Below, piece after piece: positions 25,035-34,700 of a stretch of DNA of 41,902 nucleotides. Origin of the DNA: Paenibacillus paridis (GTDB taxonomy: Bacteria > Bacillota > Bacilli > Paenibacillales > Paenibacillaceae). Every line of letters begins with the position of its first letter. Within the stretch, counting starts at the first letter, position 1. The notes under the pieces were generated by a model that saw only the letters and a program-made list of their open reading frames with translations, was not told the origin of the DNA and did no database searches. The DNA is taken from positions 320 through 42,221 of the forward strand of contig NZ_VCIX01000064.1 in NCBI RefSeq assembly GCF_006345825.1, read 5' to 3'. A program made the position numbers and the translations under genes.

Positions 25035-26051
25035 CTACAGTCCAACAAAGGTTCGGAGCTCCTCAAATTTTCCCTTGGATAACGGAATTCTGGATTTATC
25101 ATCGTCGCTTAGAACCAGACTGTAGCTGTTGCGGCTCCATACAATCAATTCGGCGATCTGATCCAGATTGACGATATAGGAGCGGTGGCAGCGATAAAAC
25201 CGATACAGCTTTAACTTCACCTCTAATTCCGCAAGTGTCCATGGACAGGAGAGGTTGCCTTCCTTCGTGTACAAATGTGTGATGCCCTCGATGCTTTCGA
25301 TGTAACGAATATCACTAGGATCTATGAATACATATTTGTCCTCGGTTTTCACCATGAGTTTAGCCAGCCTTAAGGCATTCTCTTCTTGCAGTTCACGGTT
25401 GGCTATTGCGGGCTCTTCGTCTTCAGCAATGGACTCTGGCTCGTTGGAATCCAATTGTTCCTGTACAGGAACAGGGGCAAGCGAGCTTCCAGTCAATCGG
25501 AAGATTCGATTCGATATCGAGAGTGCTTGCTCCAACGTCGAGCATGTGATCAGAATCGCCTTGTTCATGCGAACCAGCCCCGATATCATCCTTCTGACGA
25601 TCATACAGCTCTCCAAATCGAGATTTTGTTCCGGATCCTCCCAAACAATCAGCTCTGGATCATGAAGGATGCTTCTTGCAAAGCTGAGCAGCCGTTTCTC
25701 GGAATAGCTGAGCTTAGAAATCCTTTCATTGGGCTTTCCCGCCAATCCGATTTGGCTAAGCAGTTCTCCAATGGGAGAGGTAACTTCATATAGCTCTGCC
25801 CAAAATAATAAGAACTCCTTCACCTTCAAGCGTTCATATAATCCTTCATCCAAACTGCTAAATCCAACCTGCTTAGCTGCCTCAGGGCTGGCCAAAGAAA
25901 GAAGCTTTCCGCGATAAGAGATCTGGCAGCCGGAAGATACATTTTCCCCTCGCATTGCCCGAATGAAAGTACGGCCAATATCGTAGTGGCATTGTATAAC
26001 CACACATTGACCGGAGTCTATCTCGATTACATTTGTGTCTAATATATTCAT
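25035..26051 (-). CDS. Degenerate ABC-ATPase domain fused to a LytTR DNA-binding domain
   Basis: 338 residues. The first 210 or so have the layout of an ABC ATPase, with a signature-like LSYSEKRLLSFARSILHDPE followed by Walker B-like LIVWEDPEQNLD and ILITCSTLEQA in the switch region. There is no Walker A lysine: the P-loop site reads QCHYDIGRTFIRAMRG, and the switch His is replaced, so ATP hydrolysis is unlikely. A Glu-rich linker follows. Residues about 235-338 form a LytTR domain (KYVFIDPSDIRYIESIEG, LYRFYRCHRSYIVNLDQIAE, PLSKGKFEELRTFV), which binds promoter DNA. Two hydrophobic blocks enough for a membrane anchor are not seen. It leads a gene set for an ABC exporter, 143 bp ahead of the ATPase gene. 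Likely a regulator of that exporter. GGAGGA lies 9 nt before ATG 26051. Confidence 0.85.
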   Translation of the reverse strand: MNILDTNVIEIDSGQCVVIQCHYDIGRTFIRAMRGENVSSGCQISYRGKLLSLASPEAAKQVGFSSLDEGLYERLKVKEFLLFWAELYEVTSPIGELLSQIGLAGKPNERISKLSYSEKRLLSFARSILHDPELIVWEDPEQNLDLESCMIVRRMISGLVRMNKAILITCSTLEQALSISNRIFRLTGSSLAPVPVQEQLDSNEPESIAEDEEPAIANRELQEENALRLAKLMVKTEDKYVFIDPSDIRYIESIEGITHLYTKEGNLSCPWTLAELEVKLKLYRFYRCHRSYIVNLDQIAELIVWSRNSYSLVLSDDDKSRIPLSKGKFEELRTFVGL

Positions 26052-26310
26052 ATCTATAATTCCTCCGATAGAGTAATTTCCAAAGGCTAACCATTTACTT
26101 CCTTAGTTGTCATTGTACCATTTCCCCTTTGAAAAGATTGGAGAAACCCCAGTTCTTCCTCATTTTCTTGACTATGAAATGATGAGTTCAGGCTGCATCT
26201 TAAAGTTCATTTTTTGTCGAACCTAGCTGATTTATAGCATCATCATATCCTCATGGGTAGAATACGAGGACTGGTCAAGGGCTAAAGCCGTTCTAATCAA
26301 TGAATCATTA
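26052..26310. other. Divergent promoter region between LytTR fusion and YesM operon
   Basis: About 260 bp of AT-rich non-coding DNA. On the minus strand TGGTACAAT about 65 bp before the LytTR gene start could be a -10 element. AGTTC occurs at 26151, 26185 and 26204, but the spacings (34 and 19 bp) are not the regular ones expected of LytTR sites. Confidence 0.4.
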
Positions 26311-26339
26311 TTGTAAACGCTTCCAAATTATTGTAATAT
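26311..26339 (+). promoter_or_regulatory. Promoter of the YesM operon overlapped by a cre box
   Basis: TTGTAA (26311-26316), 17 bp, TAATAT (26334-26339) gives a sigma-A-type promoter. The first 15 bases, TTGTAAACGCTTCCA, match the cre consensus WTGNAANCGNWNNCW at every fixed position, so CcpA binding would cover the -35 element and repress directly. Confidence 0.65.
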
Positions 26340-26379
26340 ATCGGATGAAGTGCAATTTCGAAACAAGGATGGAAATGAC

Positions 26380-28110
26380 ATGCGGATCAAATTCAACATC
26401 TTTCAGAAATTGCTTGTGATGCTGCTGATTCTGCTGACGCCGATCGTGGCGCTGTACTATTATTCCACGTATAAGAGCATCAACGTCATACAGGAAGAGC
26501 TTATCAAGGCGAGCCTGAACCAAATGGAGCTATTTATGGCGCAGCTGGATGCTAGCATAGAGAAGTTTGATCTGGTCTCCGCCCCCATGCTCGTGGATAC
26601 GAATGTGCTGGAGTACCTGTACAGCATCAATAAGAGCGAGTACTCCCTTATGAAAACAAGGATGCTAATTGAGGAGAAGCTCTCGCTGGCAAGCGCGTCG
26701 GGCAACTGGCGCAATGATGTAACCATTTATTTTCCGCAGCGTCGCGATAGCATATCTTCGTCTCCCTCCTATGAATATAATCTGGAAGAGTTTGAGGACC
26801 GCTTCTCGCTAGGCTGGAGCTACCGTGAAGATTTGGGGGGAGGATCGGGTTTCACTCGAACCTATGTCACGACGGGGTACAAGCCGGCTCATCCGGACGA
26901 TCTGGATGTTGCCGTACGCATTAACTTGTACAAGTGGAGCTTCGAGAATCTGCTCGACACCTACAAATCGGGCCATTCCGACAATCCGTTTTTTTACAAA
27001 AAGGGACATTCCATTATCGCGAGCCGGTCTGCAGAAGGGCTAAAAATGGACGGGATCGTCACAGAGTTAGGCGATAGGGTTAATAACCGTTCTTCAGGTT
27101 TCTTGATCCATTCGTTCGAGGGCAGGCCTTATCTGATGACCTATTATTATTCTAGTCTTCTTGACTGGCACCTCATCGATTCCGTTCCGCTCGATCAGAT
27201 TATCGGGCCGATCAAGCAGCAGAGGATTTTGTTTGGCGCTTCTTCTATTATTTTACTCCTATCCGGTATCGCTGCCGCGTCTGCCTTGTACTGGAACGTA
27301 CAGAGGCCAATCTTGCGTCTCGTGCACGCGGTGCAGCGGATCAAGCGAGGCGATTACGCCTACCGTCTGCCGAAGAAATCGAACAATGAATTTGCGTTCC
27401 TCATGCAAAACTTCAACGAGATGGCAACGCAGATTCAAGATCTCATCGAGAATGACTTACAATCTCGTATTCTTGCCCGTGATGCCACGCTGAAGCAGCT
27501 GCAGGCGCAGATTCATCCTCATTTTTTGTACAACTGCCTAGGTTTTATCATTAACATGACCAAGATGGGAAAGGATCAGGCGGTCATGGACATGGCGTAT
27601 CATCTAGCAGACTATTACCGATACACAACACGTATGGACAATCAGGGAGTCAGCATGGGCGAAGAGCTTGCGTTCGTGCGCATTCATCTGGAAATTCTCA
27701 AGCTGCGCAATGAGACGCTGACCTACAGCATCGAGCTGCCGGAAGAGCTTGCGGAAATCCGCGTTCCCCGGCTTCTTATCCAACCGATTGTGGAAAATGC
27801 GATCGTGCATGGACTAGAAAATGTCGATTATCCGGGCCGCGTAGAAATTAGGGTCTACGTCAAGGATAGCCAGGTGCACTTGGAAGTGGAAGATAACGGT
27901 ATAGGACTGAGTGCGGAGGAGATCGACCAGTTGCAAATTGTACTACGTATCCCAGCTGGCGAATATGCCGGCTGCGGGTTGTGGAACGTATATCAGAGAT
28001 TGCTGGGCAATTATGGCGCAGACGCTAAAATTGCTTTTATACCATCCAGGCTGGGTGGGCTAACGGTGCAATTGGTTTGGAGACTGGAGACGAAACATAT
28101 AGGGGGATGA
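26380..28110 (+). CDS. Sensor histidine kinase, YesM type (576 aa)
   Basis: A membrane helix near the N-terminus (LLVMLLILLTPIVALYYYS), an extracellular Cache-like sensor of about 240 residues, a second membrane helix (IILLLSGIAAASALYW), HAMP (PILRLVHAVQRIKRGDYAYR), then the His_kinase domain with the phospho-accepting His379 in QIHPHFLYN and a HATPase domain (LIQPIVENAIVHGLE, LEVEDNGIGLS). This is the YesM class, which controls sugar-uptake genes. ATG 26380 is chosen because AAGGA lies 10 nt upstream; the in-frame GTG at 26350 adds ten unlikely residues and has no ribosome binding site. The response-regulator gene follows after 3 bp and a solute-binding lipoprotein after that, and the three probably form one operon. 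Confidence 0.93.
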   Translation: MRIKFNIFQKLLVMLLILLTPIVALYYYSTYKSINVIQEELIKASLNQMELFMAQLDASIEKFDLVSAPMLVDTNVLEYLYSINKSEYSLMKTRMLIEEKLSLASASGNWRNDVTIYFPQRRDSISSSPSYEYNLEEFEDRFSLGWSYREDLGGGSGFTRTYVTTGYKPAHPDDLDVAVRINLYKWSFENLLDTYKSGHSDNPFFYKKGHSIIASRSAEGLKMDGIVTELGDRVNNRSSGFLIHSFEGRPYLMTYYYSSLLDWHLIDSVPLDQIIGPIKQQRILFGASSIILLLSGIAAASALYWNVQRPILRLVHAVQRIKRGDYAYRLPKKSNNEFAFLMQNFNEMATQIQDLIENDLQSRILARDATLKQLQAQIHPHFLYNCLGFIINMTKMGKDQAVMDMAYHLADYYRYTTRMDNQGVSMGEELAFVRIHLEILKLRNETLTYSIELPEELAEIRVPRLLIQPIVENAIVHGLENVDYPGRVEIRVYVKDSQVHLEVEDNGIGLSAEEIDQLQIVLRIPAGEYAGCGLWNVYQRLLGNYGADAKIAFIPSRLGGLTVQLVWRLETKHIGG

Positions 28111-28113
28111 GCG

Positions 28114-29697
28114 ATGAAGAGCCTGCTTGTGGTTGATGATGAGAAGCACTATGCAGATAGCCTTGCCGACACGATTCCATGGACGAAGCTTGGCATCACC
28201 CGGGTCTTGAAGGCTTACAGTGCCAAAGAGGCGCTTTCACTGATGGAATCATTTCCAGTCGACATTCTCATGACGGATATCCGTATGCCGCGCATGAACG
28301 GCTTAGAGCTGATCGAGCAGGCCAGGCAGCGCATACCCCAATTAAAATGCTTGCTGCTCACAGGTTATGCGGACTTCGACTATGCACGCAAAGCGATTGA
28401 GCTTCAAGCGCTCGAATACCTGATGAAGCCGGCTAAGGACGAGCATCTTCTGGAGGCAATGGGCCGGATCGTTAAGCAGCTTGAACAGGAGCGAACCATT
28501 GAACAGGGCTTCCGTATCTATAGGGATAACAGCGCGGAGCTGAAGGCAGGACTGCTGCTCAAGGCGCTCAGCGGCGCCCTAAACGGCGAGATGCTTGCGG
28601 AAAAATTGAAACTGTTCGACCTCCCGCTTTTGATGCCGGGACATGTCTCGCTATGCCTCTTTCGGTTGGGTCCGCCCTTTGACAGACAGGATCTCTATTC
28701 GCAGTCCCTCATCCGGTTCGCGGTCACGAATATGCTGGAAGAGCTGCTGATGGAGCGGTATGATTGCTGGCCGGCTGCGAACGAGGAAGGAACTCTGCTT
28801 GTGCTGGTGTACGACCTATCGGGAGCGCCGCCTGATCGGGAATGGGTGTACGAGCGAATCGACCATTTAAAACGAGAAGTACAAAATTTGCTTAAAGGTG
28901 AAATTTTCGTAGGGGAAGCGGATTGTCTCTTTCCGGAAGGGCTGCAGGCTAGTTACATGGCGGCGACTTCGTGTTTGGAAAGCGATGGCCGCTCGTTAGG
29001 TCAGGTGCCGGAGAGAAACGAGGAGGAATCGCGCCTCATGCGCAAGCTCTACGAAACGCCTCTTCTGACGCATCTATTAGAGAGTGAAAAATGGGAAGAG
29101 GCGGAAGCGAAAATCCGTACGTTCGTATCGCCATTGCTGCACACGGGCTCGCCCGACCTCATGCGGGACGTTTTTTTCTTTCTGTCCAATGCCTTCCAGT
29201 ATATCGCGAATCGCAGCGGCAGGACGCTGGCTCAGATGCTCACTCCCGAACAGTCCGCCTATGTAAAGGGCAAAATCATGCTTCATGCGTCGCAGCTGGA
29301 AGGCTGGGCACTGGACTCGCTGCGTACGCTTCGCGATAAGCTGGGCGAGGAATCCGAGGATCACAGCCAAGCGATTGTCCGAAAGACGCAAGCTTACATA
29401 CGGAAGGAGCTGGACAAGGACTTGTCGCTTACGATGCTGGCCCGGCGCGTCTTTGTGCATCCTAACCATCTGTCTAAACTCTTTAAGCAATGTACGGATA
29501 CTACCGTTTCCCAATATATTTACGAGCAGCGCGTGCTCAAGGCGGGCGAACTGCTAAAGCATACAAATAATAAAATTTACCATATTGGAGAAAGCATTGG
29601 CTACCCTAATACCAACTGGTTTATTCGTAAATTTCGTGACTATTACCAGGTAACACCGCAGGAATTCAGGGACAGATACCGATTAGGAATGGAGTGA
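28114..29697 (+). CDS. AraC-type response regulator, YesN type (527 aa)
   Basis: The N-terminal receiver domain (about 1-125) has the acidic pair VVDDE, the phospho-acceptor Asp55 in DILMTDIRMPRMNG, the switch Thr in LLLTGYADFDYA and Lys in YLMKPAKD. A middle region of about 280 residues without a clear motif is usual in this class. The C-terminal AraC domain (about 425-527) contains two helix-turn-helix units: LSLTMLARRVFVHPNHLSKL and IYHIGESIGYPNTNWFIRKF. GGGGGATGAG precedes ATG 28114. It is the partner of the YesM kinase encoded 3 bp upstream. Its targets probably include the lipoprotein gene next to it and transport genes elsewhere. Confidence 0.94.
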   Translation: MKSLLVVDDEKHYADSLADTIPWTKLGITRVLKAYSAKEALSLMESFPVDILMTDIRMPRMNGLELIEQARQRIPQLKCLLLTGYADFDYARKAIELQALEYLMKPAKDEHLLEAMGRIVKQLEQERTIEQGFRIYRDNSAELKAGLLLKALSGALNGEMLAEKLKLFDLPLLMPGHVSLCLFRLGPPFDRQDLYSQSLIRFAVTNMLEELLMERYDCWPAANEEGTLLVLVYDLSGAPPDREWVYERIDHLKREVQNLLKGEIFVGEADCLFPEGLQASYMAATSCLESDGRSLGQVPERNEEESRLMRKLYETPLLTHLLESEKWEEAEAKIRTFVSPLLHTGSPDLMRDVFFFLSNAFQYIANRSGRTLAQMLTPEQSAYVKGKIMLHASQLEGWALDSLRTLRDKLGEESEDHSQAIVRKTQAYIRKELDKDLSLTMLARRVFVHPNHLSKLFKQCTDTTVSQYIYEQRVLKAGELLKHTNNKIYHIGESIGYPNTNWFIRKFRDYYQVTPQEFRDRYRLGME

Positions 29698-29741
29698 TTC
29701 GTTCGATAACCTAGTTAGAACCGAAAGGGAGGGTTGGGCTG

Positions 29742-31484
29742 GTGCAGGGGCGTAGAAGATGGAGGTTTATTCTATTGGCTTTACTGATAGGGAGTCTGCT
29801 GCTTGCCGGCTGTTTAAACAGCGTTGGGGAAATGACCAAGAACAGCTTAGCCAACAATGTAACAAAGCCTTTATGGGATTTTCAATACGATCCGCCAATA
29901 ACGATTACAACGACAATCGTGGACGAGAATCGCCCTAATGCATTCAAGCCAGGCGAGAGCCTCACGGATAACGTGCATACCCGCTGGATGGATGAAAACC
30001 TAGGCCTGATCACGAGGTTTGACTGGATTGTCAGCAAGTTCGAGGATGCGGACACTAAAATTCGGCTGGCGCTGGCCGTGAACAGCAAACTCCCAGACAC
30101 CTTCGGGGCAGACGGAGAGATCCTGAAGGATCTGCTCAAAGCCGACAAGCTGCTTCCGCTAAATGACGCCATCGAAAGGTTCGCGCATCCTAAGCTAAAG
30201 GAAGCACTCAAGCAGTACGCTTTTACCATGACCGAAGTAACCAAAGACGGCAAGATTTACGGGCTTCCCCGCTTTAATGTAGGAGATGAGGGAACGGTCA
30301 TGTGGATTCGCAAGGATTGGCTGGAGAAGCTTTCGCTGGAACCGCCGAAGACGCTTATGCAGTTGGAGAACGTAATGAAGGCTTTTTCGGAGCAAGATCC
30401 TAACGGGAATGGCACAGACGACGAAGTTGGCTTGGCGGTCTCGCTGAAGGAAGGCCCATGGAATTGGATGGGACAAACCGATGCGATAGCAGGCGCCTTA
30501 TCCAAACAGATGCTCAGCACCTTCGACATCCGAATGTTTTGGAATGAGGATGAAAATGGCAGCTTGGTCTATGGCGCCGTGCACCCCGATGCCATGAAAT
30601 ATTTGGAGACGATGGCATCCTGGATGGCTAAGGGCTACATGGACAAGAATGCAGGCATGAAGGACTCCAGCAAAGCGGCCGAGCTGGCGGTCAAAGGAAT
30701 GGCAGGCGTCATGTTTGGCCCATTCTGGATGGGGGCTTGGCCGCTTGGGGACACGACAAAGGCTGATCCTAACGCGAATTGGCAGGCGTATCCGCTTCCT
30801 GCCGGACCTGAAGGATTAAAGGGCAAAGCGCAAAAGCCTTTGTACGGCATCTATTCGGTTTTTAGCAAGGACTTCAACCATATGGAAGCTTGGTTTGCGT
30901 ATTATAACAAGCTGCTCGCCAAAAATTTTGGACCGCAGGACCCGTACTTCGATCCCCGTTTCGAGAAAGGGTTTCACGAAGGCTACGACTATGTGATCAA
31001 GGACAACAAGGTGATCACCGTTAATTTTGATGCGGAAGGCGTGCCCCCTAACGAATGGCCGCTCCCGGACGGTTCATCCATCGATATGCGTTGGATGCTG
31101 TATCCGCTGACCGGCGGCGCACCGACGCTGCCGTATATGAATGCAGCCGCGATCAAGAAAATAGTGGAAAATTCGAATGCTGAAGTAATGACGCCGATTG
31201 AACAGGGCATCAAAGGGCTGAATTCGGCCCAGCTAATGGCAGCTGGGGTCGCGATGTCCGAGCAGGGGCTTGAAATTCCGAACCGGTACCACGGGCCGTT
31301 GACGGACGGGATGGAGAAACACGGAGTGTTCCTGCAGAAGCTTGCAACGGAGTGCTACCTGGACATCATTTATGGGGAGAAGCCACTCTCCTACTTCAAT
31401 GAGTTTGTAGCCCAGTTTTACAAAAATGGCGGCGACGTGATTACGAAAGAAGTCAACGATTGGTATCAGGACAATAAACCATAA
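29742..31484 (+). CDS. Solute-binding lipoprotein without neighbouring permeases (580 aa)
   Basis: A lipoprotein signal peptide (FILLALLIGSLLLAGC, lipidated Cys24) is followed by a large sugar-binding protein of the LipO/YtcQ group: GADGEILKDLLKADKLLPLN, GTVMWIRKDWLEKLSLEPPK, DPNGNGTDDEVGLA (calcium-loop-like), FGPFWMGAWPLGDTTKADPN. The GTG start at 29742 has AAAGGGAGGG 8 nt upstream. It follows the response regulator by 44 bp and is ended by a strong terminator, so the operon holds sensor, regulator and binding protein but no permeases. It may feed permeases encoded elsewhere, or present ligand to the YesM sensor domain as a co-receptor. It is only distantly similar to the lipoprotein at 13158-14765. 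Confidence 0.9.
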   Translation: MQGRRRWRFILLALLIGSLLLAGCLNSVGEMTKNSLANNVTKPLWDFQYDPPITITTTIVDENRPNAFKPGESLTDNVHTRWMDENLGLITRFDWIVSKFEDADTKIRLALAVNSKLPDTFGADGEILKDLLKADKLLPLNDAIERFAHPKLKEALKQYAFTMTEVTKDGKIYGLPRFNVGDEGTVMWIRKDWLEKLSLEPPKTLMQLENVMKAFSEQDPNGNGTDDEVGLAVSLKEGPWNWMGQTDAIAGALSKQMLSTFDIRMFWNEDENGSLVYGAVHPDAMKYLETMASWMAKGYMDKNAGMKDSSKAAELAVKGMAGVMFGPFWMGAWPLGDTTKADPNANWQAYPLPAGPEGLKGKAQKPLYGIYSVFSKDFNHMEAWFAYYNKLLAKNFGPQDPYFDPRFEKGFHEGYDYVIKDNKVITVNFDAEGVPPNEWPLPDGSSIDMRWMLYPLTGGAPTLPYMNAAAIKKIVENSNAEVMTPIEQGIKGLNSAQLMAAGVAMSEQGLEIPNRYHGPLTDGMEKHGVFLQKLATECYLDIIYGEKPLSYFNEFVAQFYKNGGDVITKEVNDWYQDNKP

Positions 31485-31509
31485 TGGCGTATTGATTAGA
31501 ACATAGAGG

Positions 31510-31554
31510 GGGAGGCCGCATTCGGTGCATCGGATGCGGCCTCCCTTATCTTTT
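31510..31554 (+). terminator. Terminator of the YesM/YesN/lipoprotein operon
   Basis: A perfect 12-bp stem GGGAGGCCGCAT / ATGCGGCCTCCC with a 12-nt loop is followed by TTATCTTTT, 26 bp after the stop codon. Confidence 0.9.
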
Positions 31555-31649
31555 GGATAGGACGACGAACGCAATGGCTTGTTTTCTTCTATGATCGTTT
31601 ATTCCTTCTATATACCGGAGCCAGCTTCACGAATTAAAATATTTACATA

Positions 31650-31664
31650 AGTAAGCGTTTTCAT
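31650..31664 (-). promoter_or_regulatory. cre box (CcpA site) upstream of the GH9 gene
   Basis: On the minus strand ATGAAAACGCTTACT matches WTGNAANCGNWNNCW at all fixed positions. It lies 98 bp before the start codon, in the likely promoter region. Confidence 0.6.
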
Positions 31665-31761
31665 TGAGGGAGAGGTGATGGCGCACAGAAGCCGCTAAGA
31701 AGTCGAGTGCGAATAAGATTCATGCAGAGCAAACCGTCAACCATTTGAAGGAGGAGAGGTA

Positions 31762-34700
31762 ATGAGGAAAAAAGTAAGTTTAATCCTTTCAATTACGATG
31801 TTCGTTACAATCTTATTTTCGAATCCGATCACGACGAACGCCGCTACCCCCGAAGCGCCAGCAGGGTGGAGAAACTTATTGGATTATAAAATATTTAGCA
31901 ATATAACAGATGGCTGGGCAGGAGATAGCGGATTCGGCTTGGAAACAGTGGATAGCAAGCTGCCGATTGATCCGACGGTTACGTACAATGGATTGCCTTC
32001 TTTGCTATTAAATACGAAGACGCCTACCAGTCCGTCCTGGTTCAACGCGTTAATTACGGTTGCCGGCTGGAAAGCGTATGACTTTACGTCTTATCATCCA
32101 AACGGTTTTCTTGAGTTTAATATTAAGGGGAACGCCGGTGGAGAGTCCTTCCTTATTGGCTTCAAGGATAGAGTATTCGAACGGGCTGCCGGCAATGAAA
32201 TTACGACTACAGTAGACATAAAAACCTATACCAACATTACGACGAGCTGGACCCATGTGAAAATACCTTTAAAGGATGTCATTCAGGTCTCGCAAGGCAT
32301 TGACCGAACTTCGATCGATTCATTATCCATCAAAAATAATGGTTTTCAACCTTTAAAGGTCTGGTTTAATGACATTAGGGTTACCTCTCCCGATAAGGAG
32401 AAAGAGTATGCGCCCATCAAGGTCAATCAAGTGGGCTATCCTGTCGATGGCATAAAGCAGGCACTCGTGACCGGGTTTGAGGATGTCCTTACTGTCGATG
32501 AGGGGACGCCGTTTAACGTTGTGAATGCAACCACCAATGCTACGGCCTTCTCCGGAACGCTTGTGCTCACCGATAATTATGAAGCCATAGACAGTGGAGA
32601 GCGAATTTTCACGGCTGACTTTACGAATTTCACTGTACCGGGCAAATACTATGTGGCGGTGCAGGGAGTCCAGAATTCACCTAAATTCTCGATTGGCAGT
32701 GCTAATGATATTTATGAGCCATTCTTGGTTGACGTATCCAGATATTTTTATCACCAGAGAACCGGTATAAATATTACGAGCCCGTATACTCAGAATTATC
32801 AGAGAACCGATTTTACGCCAGACACAGCGGTACCTTTAATGTCCAACCCTTCCATTAAGAAAGACGTTTCTAAAGGCTGGTATGATGCGGGCGATAAAGG
32901 CAAATACGTTAACGCTGGCGCCAAAGCCTTGTCCGATCTCTTCTGGGCTTATGAAGTGATGCCGGAGAAATTTACGGACAATCAATTTAATATTCCGGAG
33001 AGCGGAAACGGCATTCCTGATATTCTCGATGAGTCACGCTGGGAACTGGAATGGATGCTGAAAATGCAGGATGCGGCAAGCGGCGGCTTCTATGCCCGCG
33101 TGACTTTCCAGGATGACGACAATATGGTCGACAGACAGATTATCGACAAAGATACCGTAAGCTCACGGACAGCTATCAAAACAACTGCCGATACGGCTAC
33201 CGCAGCTGGAGTATTGGCACATGCCTACCTGATCTATCAAAATATCGATCCGACCTTTGCTCAGCAATGTCTAAATGCGGCAGTAGCGGCATGGGGGTAT
33301 TTGGAGGCGCACCCGGAAAATATCCGAACGCCTAATACGGGCAGATGGCCTTACGATGTTACCGATGATGCTGCAAATCGTTTGTGGGCTGCAGGCTCTC
33401 TATATCGTTCAACTGGTGATGTCAAATACAACAATTATTTCCTTGCGAACTACACCAATATGGCGATATTTTTTGAGGATACCCTTGATTTCGCAAGCAG
33501 CTGGGCGAACACCTGGAATACGGGCTTCTTCAGTTATATGAAAGCTGCTAATAAAAGCTCTGCAGTCGTCAGCTGGTATACGACCAAATTCCAGCAATGG
33601 TTTAATGATAAGGTCACTAGATACAACGAAAGCTCTTGGAAAAGTATCGTAAAAGACGGCAACTATTATTGGGGAATTACTATGCAATATGCCGATACGC
33701 CGATGGAAATGATCATTGGCACCAAATTGCTCGGAACCTACGAGAGCAACCGTGCGATTATTAATAAAGTGACTTATAGCCAATTAGACTGGATCCTTGG
33801 CCAGAATCCGGTAGGCGTATCTTTCGTATCGGGGTATGGGGATAACAGCGTTAAGTATCCTTTTAGTATTATGTACAGAACCGATGGCTTGCCTGGCGTG
33901 CCGAAGGGCTTTCTGGTTGGAGGACCGAACAAATACTCCAACGATGAAGCAGTAGGAAACCAGATTTCTAGATTTGCTGCCAAAAATTATCACGATAACT
34001 TCCAGGAATGGACAACGAATGAGCATACCGTCTATTGGAACTCGGGGCTGGTGTTTGTTGCCGCCTATGCCACAGGTAACAGCAACAATTCGACGATCAG
34101 CCCGACGTCCGCTGCATTTGACAAGAAAACGGCTATGCAAGTGAACATTCCAGTAACGCTTACCCTGAACGGTAATACGTTTAGCGGCATTAAGAATGGT
34201 ACGGCGTCTCTGGTTGCAGGCACAGACTACACCGTTTCAGGTAACACGGTTACACTGCAAAAAACTTATCTCGCTCAGCAGCCCGTCGGAACGACAAACC
34301 TAACATTCCAGTTTAACGCAGGTTCCTCCGCTGCGCTATCCATCGCAGTGACGGATTCGTCGGTGACCAACTCGACGATCAATCCGACGTCCGTTACCTT
34401 TGACAAAAATACCGCTATACAAGCTAATGTTCCGGTGACGCTGACGCTGAACGGCAATACGTTTAGCGGCATTAAGAATGGCACTGCTACCCTGGTTGCG
34501 GGAACGGACTATACCGTATCGGGCACGTCGGTGACGATTCAGAAGGCTTATTTGGCCGCCCAACCGGTGGGAACAACGACGCTGACATTCAACTTCAGCG
34601 CGGGAGCGAATGCGACTCTTGCGGTCACCGTAATAAACACCACTTCCAGCGGAAGCGGGTCAATTAAGGTGCAGCAGTACAATTCCACCACCGCGGCAAC

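Noticed and set aside
26151..26209. Three AGTTC motifs as possible LytTR binding sites
   Set aside because: The spacings of 34 and 19 bp do not fit the regular direct repeats expected, and flanking bases do not match.
28114..29697. YesN-type regulator as a fusion of unrelated proteins because of its large unclassified middle
   Set aside because: Receiver plus about 280 residues plus AraC domain is the normal layout of this class.
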